64,000 nt of DNA from NCBI GenBank assembly GCA_000307305.1, contig DF158882.1, positions 1,218,563 through 1,282,562 of the forward strand, written 5' to 3'. Both the position numbers and the translations under genes were made by a program. Below the pieces are notes generated by a model that ran no database searches, was not told the DNA's origin, and saw only the letters and a list, made by a program, of their open reading frames with translations. Source of the stretch: Enterobacteriaceae bacterium B14. GTDB taxonomy: Bacteria; Pseudomonadota; Gammaproteobacteria; Enterobacterales; Enterobacteriaceae. The first letter of the stretch is position 1, and each line of letters starts with the position of its first letter. Shown piece by piece: positions 46,933 through 55,890 of this stretch.

Positions 46933-48890
46933 GCGGCGTTCTCCTCTGCTTTCTCTTTCTTACGCATACGATAACGAGGGTCGCAGATACATAAAATTCC
47001 CCCCAGTGCCATCATCAAACCACCAAACCAGATCCAGCGAACAAAGGGTTTGTAGTAGATGCGCACTGCCCATGATCCATCGCCCAGCTCTTCGCCCAAT
47101 GCGGCGTACAGGTCACGGGTAAAACCACCGTCGATAGCCGCTTCGGTCATGGTTGAACGGGCAACCGAGTAATAACGTTTTTCTGCACGCAATACCGATT
47201 CCGGCTTGTCTTTATATTTCACATCGATAATGCCAACGCCGCCAACGTAATTTGGCCCACGGACCTCATGTACATCACGGAAAACAAAGGTGTAGTGATG
47301 GATATTGATACTGTCCCCCGCCTTCATGCGGACATCACGTTCAACGCTGTAATTCTGACTAAAGGCGATCCCTACCACTGTCACAGCAAGACCTAAATGC
47401 CCCAAGATCATGCCCCAGTGGCTTCGTGTTAAGTGCGTTAACCCTTTAAAAAATCCGTGACGATGAGTCGCACGATCGTGCAGTTCTACTACTGTCAGTA
47501 CAAACACCCAAATCGCCATCATCAAACCAAGCACTGTCATAGCAGCAATACTGTCCTGCAACAGTTTGGGCAGAGTAATAGAGAGCACTAACGTAATAAC
47601 TAAGGCAATCAATAGCGGTTTCTTTATCTTCGATGGCTCATCACGGCGCCAGCGAACCAATGGCCCTACACCTAAAAACAGCGCAAACGGTACCATCAGC
47701 CAAGTGAACATAGTATTGAAGAAAGGCTCACCAATCGAAATACTGCCCAAGCCTATCTGCTTATGCACCAAGGGCAGAAGCGTACCCAGCAACACCACTA
47801 ACATCGCCGCAATCAACAATACGTTGTTGCTGAGTAAGAAGGTTTCTCTGGAGAAAAGTTCGTGCTGAACTCGGCTGCGAACTTTGCCCCCTTTCACTGC
47901 ATACAACAGCAAAGAGCCACCGATAACAATGACCAGATAGGCGAGAATAAACATGCCCCGCGCCGGATCGGAGGCAAAAGAGTGAACAGAAACGAGCACC
48001 CCCGAACGTACCAAGAATGTACCCAGCAGGCAGAGAGAGAACGCAGAAATAGCGAGCAGCACCGTCCATGCTTTGAACGTGCCACGCTTTTCCGTTACTG
48101 AGAGCGAATGAATCAGCGCTGTGCCCACTAACCAAGGCATAAAGGAGGCATTTTCTACCGGATCCCAGAACCACCAGCCGCCCCAGCCTAACTCGTAATA
48201 GGCCCAATAAGAGCCTAGCGCGATCCCTAAAGTCAGGAAAACCCACGCCGCCAACGTCCACGGACGTGACCAGCGCGCCCATGCCGTATCAAGTCTCCCC
48301 GCCATCAATGAAGCGATAGAGAAGGCAAACGCAACCGAGAACCCCACATACCCCATATAGAGCAGCGGCGGATGGAAGATTAATCCAACATCTTGTAAGA
48401 GCGGATTTAAATCACGCCCATCGATAGGGAAATCAGGCAGCGTGCGGGTGAATGGATTAGACGTCAGCAGGATAAATAATAAGAAGCCTAGGTTGATCAT
48501 CCCCATCACCGCAAGCACACGCGCGATAGAATCTAGCGGCATTTTCTTGCTAAACAGAGCAACAGCTAACGTCCAAGTAGAAAGCAACATGACCCATAAC
48601 AGCAAAGAGCCTTCATGCGCTCCCCACGTCGCTGCCATTCTAAAATAGACAGGCAGATTACTGTTTGAGTTATTCGCCACATAGGCAACGGTAAAATCGT
48701 TAGCAATGAAGGCGTACATCAAGCAAAGAAAAGAGAATAGGATGGTGCCAAACAAGGCATATGTTAATGGCCTTGCTAATGACATAATCCGCGCATCGTT
48801 ATGAGACACCCCCCATAACGGATAAAGGCTTAACAGCAGCGATACCGCTAAGGAAAGGCAGAGTGCAAAGTTACCTATTTCTGGAACCAT
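46929..48890 (-). CDS. ccmF: Haem lyase CcmF
   Basis: 653 residues with about 15 membrane segments. CcmF joins haem to the CXXCH Cys residues of apocytochrome c at the periplasmic side, with CcmH and CcmI. The tryptophan-rich haem-handling motif GWGGWWFWDPVENASFMPWL is near residue 230; conserved His residues flank it (VHSFASDPARG). It starts directly at a 2-base gap from ccmE and overlaps ccmG by four bases. Confidence 0.97.
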   Translation of the reverse strand: MVPEIGNFALCLSLAVSLLLSLYPLWGVSHNDARIMSLARPLTYALFGTILFSFLCLMYAFIANDFTVAYVANNSNSNLPVYFRMAATWGAHEGSLLLWVMLLSTWTLAVALFSKKMPLDSIARVLAVMGMINLGFLLFILLTSNPFTRTLPDFPIDGRDLNPLLQDVGLIFHPPLLYMGYVGFSVAFAFSIASLMAGRLDTAWARWSRPWTLAAWVFLTLGIALGSYWAYYELGWGGWWFWDPVENASFMPWLVGTALIHSLSVTEKRGTFKAWTVLLAISAFSLCLLGTFLVRSGVLVSVHSFASDPARGMFILAYLVIVIGGSLLLYAVKGGKVRSRVQHELFSRETFLLSNNVLLIAAMLVVLLGTLLPLVHKQIGLGSISIGEPFFNTMFTWLMVPFALFLGVGPLVRWRRDEPSKIKKPLLIALVITLVLSITLPKLLQDSIAAMTVLGLMMAIWVFVLTVVELHDRATHRHGFFKGLTHLTRSHWGMILGHLGLAVTVVGIAFSQNYSVERDVRMKAGDSINIHHYTFVFRDVHEVRGPNYVGGVGIIDVKYKDKPESVLRAEKRYYSVARSTMTEAAIDGGFTRDLYAALGEELGDGSWAVRIYYKPFVRWIWFGGLMMALGGILCICDPRYRMRKKEKAEENAA

Positions 48891-48892
48891 GA

Positions 48893-49378
48893 TTACTCCC
48901 CTGCCGGTGTTTTAATCATCGACTGCGTTGCAGGCGAATGGTTGCTCTTCATTGCTTCCGCTACTTCCGGCGGTGTGTAATTTTCATCGTGTTTTGCTAG
49001 AACTTCGGTCGCTCTAATCACATTGCCCTCTTCCAACACGCCTTGAGCCACAATGCCCTGCTCTTCACGGAACAGATCCGGCAAGATACCGTCATAAGTG
49101 ACAGCCACCACGCCGCGTGCATCATAGACATTGAAGGTGATTTTCAATGAACCCGAATCTCGCTTTAAAGAACCCGCTTGCACCATGCCACCGATACGCA
49201 GGCGCTGACCAACGTGAGGCATATCATGATTGACGCCTTTGCCCTCAAGCAACTCGCTCGGCGTATAGAAAAGGTCGATATTTGAACGCAGTGCATAGAG
49301 GACCAACGCAACCGTCGCTACGCTCCCCAATATCAGTGCGAAGACTAAATATAATCGGCTCTTGCGACGTGGATTCAT
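48893..49378 (-). CDS. ccmE: Haem chaperone CcmE
   Basis: 161 residues. CcmE covalently holds haem in the periplasm before transfer to CcmF. One N-terminal membrane anchor and an OB-fold; the haem-binding His is His130, with Tyr134, in [12 protein letters not shown]. Overlaps the ccmD stop by four bases. Confidence 0.97.
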   Translation of the reverse strand: MNPRRKSRLYLVFALILGSVATVALVLYALRSNIDLFYTPSELLEGKGVNHDMPHVGQRLRIGGMVQAGSLKRDSGSLKITFNVYDARGVVAVTYDGILPDLFREEQGIVAQGVLEEGNVIRATEVLAKHDENYTPPEVAEAMKSNHSPATQSMIKTPAGE

Positions 49379-49605
49379 TGGGCCTTCTCCGTAGTTTGCT
49401 CAGCCTTTAATTGCTCGGCATGGGATATACGTTTCTCACGCTCTATTCGACGCTTAATATCAGCAAAGATACATTTTCGCTGCCAGAGGGTCTGCATAGA
49501 CAAAACCAATAGTGAAAACAGCGTGATACCTACAGCCAGCCAGACATAAAGCGCATAGCCGCCCATCGCGAAAAAATCTGACCAAGATGCAAATGCAGGC
49601 GTCAT
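49375..49605 (-). CDS. ccmD: Haem exporter protein CcmD
   Basis: 76 residues: one membrane segment (about 15-35, [20 protein letters not shown]) and a charged cytoplasmic tail with coiled-coil character ([18 protein letters not shown]). It helps release haem-loaded CcmE from the CcmABC complex. It is shorter-tailed variation is normal in the family. Starts on the ccmC stop. Confidence 0.95.
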   Translation of the reverse strand: MTPAFASWSDFFAMGGYALYVWLAVGITLFSLLVLSMQTLWQRKCIFADIKRRIEREKRISHAEQLKAEQTTEKAQ

Positions 49606-50354
49606 TATTTGTGCTCCTTGTTAACCAGAGAGATAACCCAAGGGCGCTGGCGCTCTTGTAACAAAATCAGGTTTCTCAGGCGCATCAGAGTTAGCGTAAT
49701 GAAGAAGCCAAGATAACCGAAGATGGCCCAACGCAACGGTGTGCGCATAGCGGGATCTATCGTCTGCTGCATCTTGGTAGAGCTTTGGTGTAAGGTATTC
49801 CACCAATCTACAGAGAAGTGAATGATCGGCAGATTGACCACGCCAACCAAGACCAAAATACTGGCGGCCTGCCCAGCAAGGCGACGATCTTCAAATGAAT
49901 TGTAAAGGGCGATGGCACCAAGGTAGAGAAAAAGCAGGATGAGTTCAGAAGTTAAGCGAGCATCCCACTCCCACCACGTTCCCCACATCGGTTTTCCCCA
50001 TGCAGAGCCAGTAGCCAGAGCAATAAACGTGAACACTGCACCGACAGGCGCCATTGCCGCCAATGTCAGCTCTGCCATTTTAAATTGCCAGACCAGCGCA
50101 ATAAACGCGGCGATCGCCATAGAGCCATATATCCCCATCGACCACATTGCAGCGGGCACGTGAATATAAATGATGCGAAAGCTGTCTTTCTGTTGGTAGT
50201 CCATCGGGGCAAACCCGAAGCCCCATACCCAACCCATCAGCAAACATACCGCACTTACAAGTGCAAACCACGGAATAAACTTTCCGCTGAGATGATAAAG
50301 GCGTTCAGGCATCGCCAATTGATGTAGCCATTTCCACATAGTTTTAATGCTCAC
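49605..50354 (-). CDS. ccmC: Haem exporter subunit CcmC
   Basis: 249 residues with six membrane segments. CcmC is the haem-handling protein that loads CcmE. The tryptophan-rich motif WGKPMWGTWWEWDARLTSELI is intact, and the flanking conserved His residues (IHVPAAMWS, IHFSVDWWNTLHQ) are present. It follows ccmB after 56 bases. Confidence 0.97.
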   Translation of the reverse strand: MSIKTMWKWLHQLAMPERLYHLSGKFIPWFALVSAVCLLMGWVWGFGFAPMDYQQKDSFRIIYIHVPAAMWSMGIYGSMAIAAFIALVWQFKMAELTLAAMAPVGAVFTFIALATGSAWGKPMWGTWWEWDARLTSELILLFLYLGAIALYNSFEDRRLAGQAASILVLVGVVNLPIIHFSVDWWNTLHQSSTKMQQTIDPAMRTPLRWAIFGYLGFFITLTLMRLRNLILLQERQRPWVISLVNKEHK

Positions 50355-50410
50355 CAGAGTTTATTGCTCACAAATAAATAAGATCGTTTTTATACGGTCT
50401 AACCGTTAAT

Positions 50411-51070
50411 TTAGTTCACGCTAACCCGAAGCGCCGCCGAGATAGCAAAAGGAGCCAGTGTTGCCGTTCCTGCCAACATTGCCCCAAGAATAGCGAGGTA
50501 ACCATCGATAGGCATACTCATTGATGCGGCATCGATCGCAGATGTCGCAAAAATCAGCACAGGAATATATAAAGGAAGCACGAGCAGGCTTAATAACACA
50601 CCACCCCGCCGTAGCCCCACCGTTAATGCGACACCAATGGCACCAATAAAACTTAACGTGGGTGTACCCAGCAGCAGTGTTAATGCGACGGCTTTCCACG
50701 TTGCAATATCGAAGGAGAGCAGCAGCGCAATCAACGGTGACAAAATTAACAGAGGCACACCCGTAATCATCCAATGTGCGCACACTTTCCCCAGAACAAT
50801 CAGAGGCAGTGGCGTTGGCATCAGCATCATCTGTTCTAGAGAACCGTCCAGATAATCGTCCCGAAATAGCCTTTCAAGAGAGAGCAAACACGCCAATAGC
50901 GCTGACACCCAGACAATCCCAGGGGCAATACGCGCCAACATCTGCGGATCAGGCCCAATGCTGAGAGGAAACAGTGTTATCACTATCAGGAAGAACCACA
51001 GAGGATTAATAATCTCAGAACCTTTACGAAAGGCGATTCTCAGCTCTCGGCGTAAGATGTTTAAAAACAT
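50411..51070 (-). CDS. ccmB: Haem exporter membrane subunit CcmB
   Basis: 219 residues with six membrane segments, the permease of the CcmAB ABC complex that uses ATP to release haem-CcmE. Family blocks: RRELRIAFRKGSEIINPLWFF and DDYLDGSLEQMMLMPTPLPLIVLGK. Its start codon overlaps the ccmA stop by one base. Confidence 0.96.
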   Translation of the reverse strand: MFLNILRRELRIAFRKGSEIINPLWFFLIVITLFPLSIGPDPQMLARIAPGIVWVSALLACLLSLERLFRDDYLDGSLEQMMLMPTPLPLIVLGKVCAHWMITGVPLLILSPLIALLLSFDIATWKAVALTLLLGTPTLSFIGAIGVALTVGLRRGGVLLSLLVLPLYIPVLIFATSAIDAASMSMPIDGYLAILGAMLAGTATLAPFAISAALRVSVN

Positions 51071-51696
51071 TAATATGCCTCTCCATGCCGCAAACTGATT
51101 TTTCTAATAGATTGACTCTTGCCTATCACTTCTTGATGAGAGGTTAAAATGACCATTCCACCTTGCTGAACATGTTGTTCAAACAAATCAAACAATTGGC
51201 CGACACCTGATTTGTCTATTGCAGTGAGGGGTTCATCTAAAATCCACAGCGCTGCTTTGCTAAGCCATAACCGAGCTAATGCGACCCGCCGCTGTTGCCC
51301 CGCAGAAAGCTGTGCTACGGGCACATCTTCGTAGCCAGTCAATCCCACCATCGCCAACGCCTGCCATACGGCTTCACTGTTTTTAGCATTCGTGACGGAT
51401 TGGTAGAAAGCGAGGTTTTCATAAGCCGTTAGCGCGGCTTTTACCCCAGGCTGATGGCCAAAATAGAGGAGCGCCTGATGATAAACTTCCCGACAGTGGC
51501 GAATGGGTTCACCCTGCCACAATATTTCCCCTTTCTCTGGTCTGGCTAACCCAGCAAGAATGCGCAGCAAACTCGTTTTTCCTGCGCCATTAGGGCCCTC
51601 AACCTGCACTATTTCATTCGGCTTAATCACAAAATTGAGTGCGTCAAACAGGGTGCGTTCATCACGGATACAACAAAGTGCTTTTGCTTCCAGCAT
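51070..51696 (-). CDS. ccmA: Haem exporter ATP-binding protein CcmA
   Basis: 208 residues of the ABC ATPase type: Walker A GPNGAGKT at 34-41, signature [14 protein letters not shown], Walker [13 protein letters not shown] and the switch His in LTSHQ. First gene of the operon ccmABCDEFGHI, read leftward; all downstream genes are coupled or nearly so. In E. coli the ccm genes lie behind nap; here no nap genes are adjacent and the operon stands between mlaA and tRNA-Arg. Confidence 0.97.
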   Translation of the reverse strand: MLEAKALCCIRDERTLFDALNFVIKPNEIVQVEGPNGAGKTSLLRILAGLARPEKGEILWQGEPIRHCREVYHQALLYFGHQPGVKAALTAYENLAFYQSVTNAKNSEAVWQALAMVGLTGYEDVPVAQLSAGQQRRVALARLWLSKAALWILDEPLTAIDKSGVGQLFDLFEQHVQQGGMVILTSHQEVIGKSQSIRKISLRHGEAY

Positions 51697-51942
51697 GATT
51701 ATGGCCGTATCACTGATTATCGGTTAAGGATGGACAATAATAGCATAAGCAATAACATCCTCGAAGCACACAACATGCCTCTGACCTACTCATAAAGGAG
51801 TAAAATTCGGTGTTAGATCAAAAGGATTTAAGGCTGAGAATACTTTGTATAAAAGCGCTGAATCAAAACGGACATCAACATTTTATTGGCTATAGCATGA
51901 GCAAACGGGCTAACTGGCTCTTAATCTTTTGTAAAAACAGAG

Positions 51943-51948
51943 TATACT
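51943..51948 (+). promoter_or_regulatory. -10 element of the tRNA-Arg promoter
   Basis: TATACT, followed by a GC-rich stretch (GTGCCGC) as in stable-RNA promoters, 30 bases before the mature tRNA. The -35 element is unclear (TTAATC region, 16-17 bases upstream). Confidence 0.5.
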
Positions 51949-51977
51949 GTGCCGCTCTTATCAAAAGCATGTTTTAC

Positions 51978-52052
51978 GTCCCCGTAGTTAAATGGATATA
52001 ACGAGCCCCTCCTAAGGGCTAGTTGTAGGTTCGATTCCTGCCGGGGACGCCA
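51978..52052 (+). tRNA. argW: tRNA-Arg (anticodon CCT)
   Basis: 75 bases with encoded CCA. The acceptor stem GTCCCCG/CGGGGAC, anticodon stem AGCCC/GGGCT with loop CTCCTAA (anticodon CCT), and T-arm ending GGTTCGATTCC are all visible. It reads the AGG codon. This tRNA gene (argW in E. coli) is a known integration site for prophages; a second, degraded copy of its 3' end lies 1.24 kb downstream. Confidence 0.95.
52030..52046 (+). other. Candidate att site (left) inside the tRNA-Arg 3' end
   Basis: TTCGATTCCTGCCGGGG, the T-arm and acceptor part of the tRNA, is repeated with two C-to-T changes at 53267-53283. This is the usual arrangement left by site-specific integration into a tRNA gene. Confidence 0.55.
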
Positions 52053-52170
52053 TCAGTACTTATCCCAACCGCGACTCAGTTCTATTCAATCCCTGATATA
52101 CCAAGTCACTCAAGGCATTATCTTCTCGCCATAATTTCCGCAATGATTACTAAGAAAAGGACATTGATAT

Positions 52171-52563
52171 ATGAATCTCTATAAGGAACTTAAACAGTCA
52201 TCAACCTCAGAAAAACTATTTATTATTAATAAGCCTGACGCTCTCCCAATTATCTATTCGTCTGCAGAAGAGGCTAAGATTGAGACTAATCGCATCTTCG
52301 GGGTCAATGGCCATAATGATTTAAGTGACGCGTTTAGGCATTGCTACTTTGCTGCCATGCTCTCTAGGGATTTAGGGTATTACGATGCGATGACCTACCT
52401 GAAAGCTCATAAAAATTTCCCCGGAAATCCATCGAATGAAAAGAGAATGGACATGAGGAATAACTATATTGGGGCAGATATAGGACAAACTCAGAAGCGT
52501 AATAGTGAACTGGCCATTATGTGCTTACAAGCAGCACAAGGGGGTAAACTTGCGTTACTTTAG
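52171..52563 (+). CDS. Small DUF6973-like protein
   Basis: 130 residues. The core GHNDLSDAFRHCYFAAMLSRDLG followed by AHKNFPGNPSNEKRMDMRNNYIGADIG has the conserved N-x-x-D-A-F-R-H pattern known from DUF6973-type domains, which often sit at the C-termini of secreted polymorphic toxins; the assignment is from memory of the motif. No signal peptide. AAGGA lies 9 bases before the ATG. The stop overlaps the next gene, a lipoprotein, by 14 bases, so the two form a cassette. It lies directly behind tRNA-Arg in a region framed by att-like repeats. Confidence 0.75.
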   Translation: MNLYKELKQSSTSEKLFIINKPDALPIIYSSAEEAKIETNRIFGVNGHNDLSDAFRHCYFAAMLSRDLGYYDAMTYLKAHKNFPGNPSNEKRMDMRNNYIGADIGQTQKRNSELAIMCLQAAQGGKLALL

Positions 52564-52912
52564 TTTGTTGTTCATTGTGTTTTTACTGGCTGGGTGCGGT
52601 GATACGCCCATCGCAGAACTGGAGCAATATGGAAAAGAACCATTCAATTCCGAGCAGTGGCGACAAAAACAAAATCGCCTGAGCATGGTGTGGAGCTTAT
52701 CAAAAGACAAACTTATTTGTACCCAAACCACCACTCAGATAATTGATTTATTAGGCCAGCCAGACGCCTACTATATTAGTGATATGTATAAATCTTGGGT
52801 GCTTAGCTCAACTTTAACCTTTGTAATCGATATCCCCTATGGAAAGGATAAACCAGAGCTATTTTTCCTTGGTGATCTAAACGATACGGTCGCTGAGTTC
52901 TCTTGTCCTTAG
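52550..52912 (+). CDS. Small lipoprotein, partner of the upstream gene
   Basis: 120 residues from a TTG start 5-6 bases after a GGGGG run, giving a clean lipoprotein signal (M)RYFSLLFIVFLLAGC with the lipidated Cys at residue 16. The remaining 105 residues (with IIDLLGQPDAYY and a C-terminal Cys) resemble no family I can name, though the GxP pattern recalls small OmlA/SmpA-like lipoproteins. A GTG 15 codons upstream would bury the signal peptide and is rejected. Overlap with the preceding gene implies coupled translation; an immunity or anchoring role is speculation. Confidence 0.75.
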   Translation: MRYFSLLFIVFLLAGCGDTPIAELEQYGKEPFNSEQWRQKQNRLSMVWSLSKDKLICTQTTTQIIDLLGQPDAYYISDMYKSWVLSSTLTFVIDIPYGKDKPELFFLGDLNDTVAEFSCP

Positions 52913-52949
52913 CCACTATAGGGGCGGGTATATCTCTGCCGCCCTTTGT

Positions 52950-53135
52950 CTAAAGCACCGCCGCCTGACCTTTTCTCACATCGCCACAGGTTAGAAACTT
53001 TTTTTGCTGGCGGTATTCAAGAGTACACCCCATGTAAATAGAGCTAAAGGTTAAGGTAATCCCTTCATAGGTATCCAGAGTCGGGTATCCACCAGCAAGC
53101 CAGAATAAGCTTTTTTCTGGCTTGCGAACTATCAA
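52950..53135 (-). CDS. Unrecognised small reading frame
   Basis: A 61-codon frame on the opposite strand inside the putative integration scar (MIVRKPEKSLFWLAGGYPTL...FLTCGDVRKGQAAVL). The start has no ribosome site, and the frame is open further upstream without a start, so it may be the remnant of a longer gene. No family recognised. Confidence 0.25.
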   Translation of the reverse strand: MIVRKPEKSLFWLAGGYPTLDTYEGITLTFSSIYMGCTLEYRQQKKFLTCGDVRKGQAAVL

Positions 53136-53193
53136 AACGAACAGCTCTCACAATGCTTATCCTTTGAGCTAGAAGCGAGTCACAAATAAATTT

Positions 53194-53250
53194 GATGGTA
53201 CAAATGATGGTATAAATTTATTCAAATCAATTTAAATCAAAACTAATCAA
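53194..53250. repeat. Short direct repeats next to the right att-like site
   Basis: GATGGTA occurs at 53194 and 53206 (12-base step) and AATCAA at 53225, 53235 and 53245 (10-base step). Such iterated short motifs beside an att core are typical of integrase arm sites. No integrase gene remains. Confidence 0.5.
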
Positions 53251-53266
53251 ATAGTTAATTAATAAA

Positions 53267-53283
53267 TTCGATTTCTGTCGGGG
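53267..53283 (+). other. Candidate att site (right), decayed copy of the tRNA-Arg 3' end
   Basis: TTCGATTTCTGTCGGGG, 15 of 17 bases identical to the tRNA 3' end, followed by CCAT as in the tRNA end region. It marks the right edge of a 1.24 kb stretch with the two-gene cassette. Confidence 0.55.
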
Positions 53284-53287
53284 CCAT

Positions 53288-53640
53288 ATACACCAATTCT
53301 TCAGCCTGCCGAATTCAAAAAAACCATAACAATCAGCAATAAATTTCTGCCATATCAATGCCATACCAACAGGCATCGGCCTATGTTACCGTCAATCAAC
53401 ACGAGCGAGCTAAAGTGTTATAGATCACCATTTCAATGATGGAAATAACGTTTCAGTTTCTCGATAGTATGACGTCATCTTGGCTTCGTCGGTTTGCACA
53501 CGGTGTTTTGTTGCCAAAGAACCCAACTTTGCTCACAGCATCATGTTCTCTACGGGTTTCCAGCCATTTAACAGAGATAAAGTATCATTAGAAATCATTC
53601 AGCGATTACGATAACTCGCACATAGAAAGTTCGTTTTTCT
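53288..53640. other. Intergenic region without a gene
   Basis: No reading frame with a ribosome site or family match. Contains TGACGTCA-type symmetry near 53470 but nothing that can be assigned. Confidence 0.35.
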
Positions 53641-53659
53641 CCTTCCCCGAAAAAATTTA

Positions 53660-53787
53660 TAAAATTTTGATTTTTTTTGGAACTAACCTCGCAAGTATCA
53701 GTCTACTTATACAGATTCGTTGCGCCCTCATTGAATCCACGGTACGGATACCACATATACCCCGCCTGTCTAGCGGGGTTTTTTGTT
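53660..53787 (+). ncRNA. Possible small RNA ending in a strong terminator
   Basis: A rightward terminator (stem CCCCGC/GCGGGG, 7-base loop, six T) at 53760-53784 has no protein gene in front of it. An AT-rich stretch with TAAAATTTTGATT at about 53655 could be a promoter, giving a transcript of about 100 bases. This is a structural guess; the short frames in it look non-coding. Confidence 0.35.
53760..53785 (+). terminator. Orphan rightward terminator
   Basis: CCCCGC-CTGTCTA-GCGGGG followed by TTTTTTG. No obvious gene ends here. Confidence 0.75.
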
Positions 53788-53858
53788 TCTGGCATTCGGC
53801 ATTTGTGGCTCCTAGCCCTTTTCTGCGCTACAGAACTCAATGTTTTCGGCAAGCAAAA

Positions 53859-53890
53859 AAAAAGCACCCACAGAAATGTGGGTGCTTTTT
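53859..53890 (-). terminator. Terminator after aqpZ
   Basis: A 14-bp stem AAAAAGCACCCACA/TGTGGGTGCTTTTT closed by a GAAA tetraloop; on the minus strand it runs into nine T residues. It lies 26 bases past the aqpZ stop. Confidence 0.92.
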
Positions 53891-53915
53891 ATATTCAGAA
53901 ACTGATATAGCGCTA

Positions 53916-54614
53916 TTAGCTGTTTTTGCTTTCCAGCAGGAAGCGGTAGATCAAACCACCAACAATCGCACCAGCAATAGGAACTAACCAGAAGATCCAC
54001 AGTTGGTCGATAGCCCAAGTACCTTGGAACAGAGCAACACCGGTACTACGAGCCGGGTTTACTGAGGTATTGGTTACTGGGATGCTGATTAAGTGGATCA
54101 GGGTCAGAGCTAAACCGATAGCGATTGGTGCAAAACCTGCAGGTGCACGCTTATCAGTAGAACCGTGAATGATGATAAGGAACATCGCCGTTAATACAAA
54201 CTCGGTAACGATTGCAGCTTGCAGAGAGAAGCCACCTGGTGAGTGTTCACCGTAACCGTTAGAAGCGAAGCCACCAGCTGTCGCATCAAAGCCCGCTTTA
54301 CCACTCGCGATCAACCACAGTACGCCACCCGCAGCAATACCGCCGATAACTTGAGAAATGATGTAAGGAACAACATCTTTTGCTGCAAAACGACCGCCAG
54401 CAAACAGACCTAAGGTAACCGCCGGGTTAAAATGCCCGCCAGAGATATGGCCTACAGCATAAGCCATTGTTAGAACGGTTAAACCGAATGCTAATGCAAC
54501 ACCAGCAAAACCGATGCCTAGTTCAGGAAAAGCTGCTGCTAATACTGCGCTACCACACCCACCAAAAACTAACCAAAAAGTACCGAAAAATTCGGCAAAA
54601 CATTTCTTACCCAT
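53916..54614 (-). CDS. aqpZ: Aquaporin Z
   Basis: 232 residues with six membrane helices and the two half-helices of the MIP family, marked by NPA at 63-65 ([10 protein letters not shown]) and 186-188 (SVNPARSTG); Arg189 of the selectivity filter is present, and His and Cys/Thr positions nearby favour water over glycerol. It speeds water flow across the inner membrane. AAGGAG lies 8 bases before the ATG. A single gene with its own terminator. Confidence 0.96.
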   Translation of the reverse strand: MGKKCFAEFFGTFWLVFGGCGSAVLAAAFPELGIGFAGVALAFGLTVLTMAYAVGHISGGHFNPAVTLGLFAGGRFAAKDVVPYIISQVIGGIAAGGVLWLIASGKAGFDATAGGFASNGYGEHSPGGFSLQAAIVTEFVLTAMFLIIIHGSTDKRAPAGFAPIAIGLALTLIHLISIPVTNTSVNPARSTGVALFQGTWAIDQLWIFWLVPIAGAIVGGLIYRFLLESKNS

Positions 54615-55412
54615 GATGACTTCTCTCCTTTAGAGAATACTTAAGTATTACCAATAACGGCATAACGTAATACTGTCATATACCCTGCATATTAGAAATT
54701 TCTCTACGCTAGCTAGCCAAATTCATTTTTGATGAACTGACCGCTCTCTCGCTACCTAGATGCTACTTCCTATATTTTGGGTATAGACTAAAATCCGTAA
54801 AATTGCGCGGCGTGAGTTTATACCTAAGATTCTTTACAAACAATTGAACGCGATTATTTATACCCAAACAGTGCCTAAAAAAGACAAATATAAATAACCT
54901 GAGGGCTTTTTCGTGGACAAAAAATTTCACTCCACATCACAAAAACATTAGAGTTATTTATTGAATGCCACTTAATTTACCGTCTAAAAATAAGGTGAGG
55001 TGATATAATCAATTGATTTGATATTGTTTTTATAAATCAAACTCCTGCCAGTTAATTTTAATATCATTTCGATACATAAAATCGCACTAATCTTTAGCGT
55101 TAATATTTTTCATCGTTAGGTTAAATCTTATCTACTATAAAGTTTACATTTTGTTTCAATTAAATTTAATTAAGAAGTCATCTTGCTTTGGCTATTTATT
55201 ACTCACTTCATTTGCTAATAGATCCTGCACTTAGTCCATGGCAATAAATGTGCACAGCTTTCCTATCCATTTCTTTACACTCCACCTTGAAAATAATGGT
55301 GGTTGTATCGATATGACAAAAAATATATTGTCGCTTTCGGACATAGAGCATAGGCTCTTTCGTATTGAGTATAATTTTATGCTCTTAGTATCAATTTTGA
55401 GGAGTGGTTAAA
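54615..55412. promoter_or_regulatory. Long AT-rich divergent region between aqpZ and the yidB-like gene
   Basis: About 800 bases with no supported gene and very low GC. It holds both promoters. A TATAAT at 55370-55375 lies 38 bases before the yidB-like start, inside an 8-bp inverted repeat AGAGCATA (55346) / TATGCTCT (55378). Such AT-rich regions often bind H-NS; that is inference. Confidence 0.4.
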
Positions 55413-55805
55413 ATGGGTTTATTAGACCAATTAGGTAGCATGCTAGGTAACAGTGATAGCAAAATCGACTACAGTGCAGTGATGCAGTGGGTTAACCAGC
55501 AAGGCGGTATTTCTGGTCTATTGGAAAATCTACGTCAAGGCGATATTGCCGAGCTCGTTCAATCTTGGATCAGCAAAGGTGAAAACCTACCTATTTCTGC
55601 CACACAAATTCAGCAAGTATTGAGCAGCGACGCTATTCAACAGCTTGCTAGCAAATTAGGTTTAGGTAGTGCCGAGACATCTGGTCTTTTAGCTGAATAT
55701 TTACCAACAATCATTGATAAGCTTTCCCCAGATGGCAATGAACCTGCAAATGGTGATCTGCTAAGCCAAGGCTTAGATCTTCTGAAGGGCAAACTGTTCA
55801 GCTAA
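55413..55805 (+). CDS. YidB-family (DUF937) protein
   Basis: 130 residues, like E. coli YidB (132), with ISGLLENLRQGDIAELVQSWIS, ISATQIQQVLSSDAIQQLASKLGL and the end DLLSQGLDLLKGKLF. A small, mostly helical cytosolic protein; its function is not known. GAGGAG lies 8 bases before the ATG; a GTG three codons earlier overlaps that site and is rejected. It is alone and ends in a clear terminator. Confidence 0.9.
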   Translation: MGLLDQLGSMLGNSDSKIDYSAVMQWVNQQGGISGLLENLRQGDIAELVQSWISKGENLPISATQIQQVLSSDAIQQLASKLGLGSAETSGLLAEYLPTIIDKLSPDGNEPANGDLLSQGLDLLKGKLFS

Positions 55806-55852
55806 TTATCGGCAATAATAGCGGTAACTTAGATCAAATCTGAATGGATATC

Positions 55853-55883
55853 AGCGCGTAAAAGACTTACGCGCTTTTTTTAA
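55853..55883 (+). terminator. Terminator after the yidB-like gene
   Basis: Stem AGCGCGTAA/TTACGCGCT with loop AAGAC and a run of six or more T residues. The convergent DsbA-like gene ends just beyond, so it may serve both. Confidence 0.9.
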
Positions 55884-55890
55884 ATGTTAT

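Noticed and set aside
51810..52001. A 63-codon frame that covers the promoter and the first part of tRNA-Arg
   Set aside because: It overlaps a certain tRNA gene, has no family resemblance and ends inside the tRNA.
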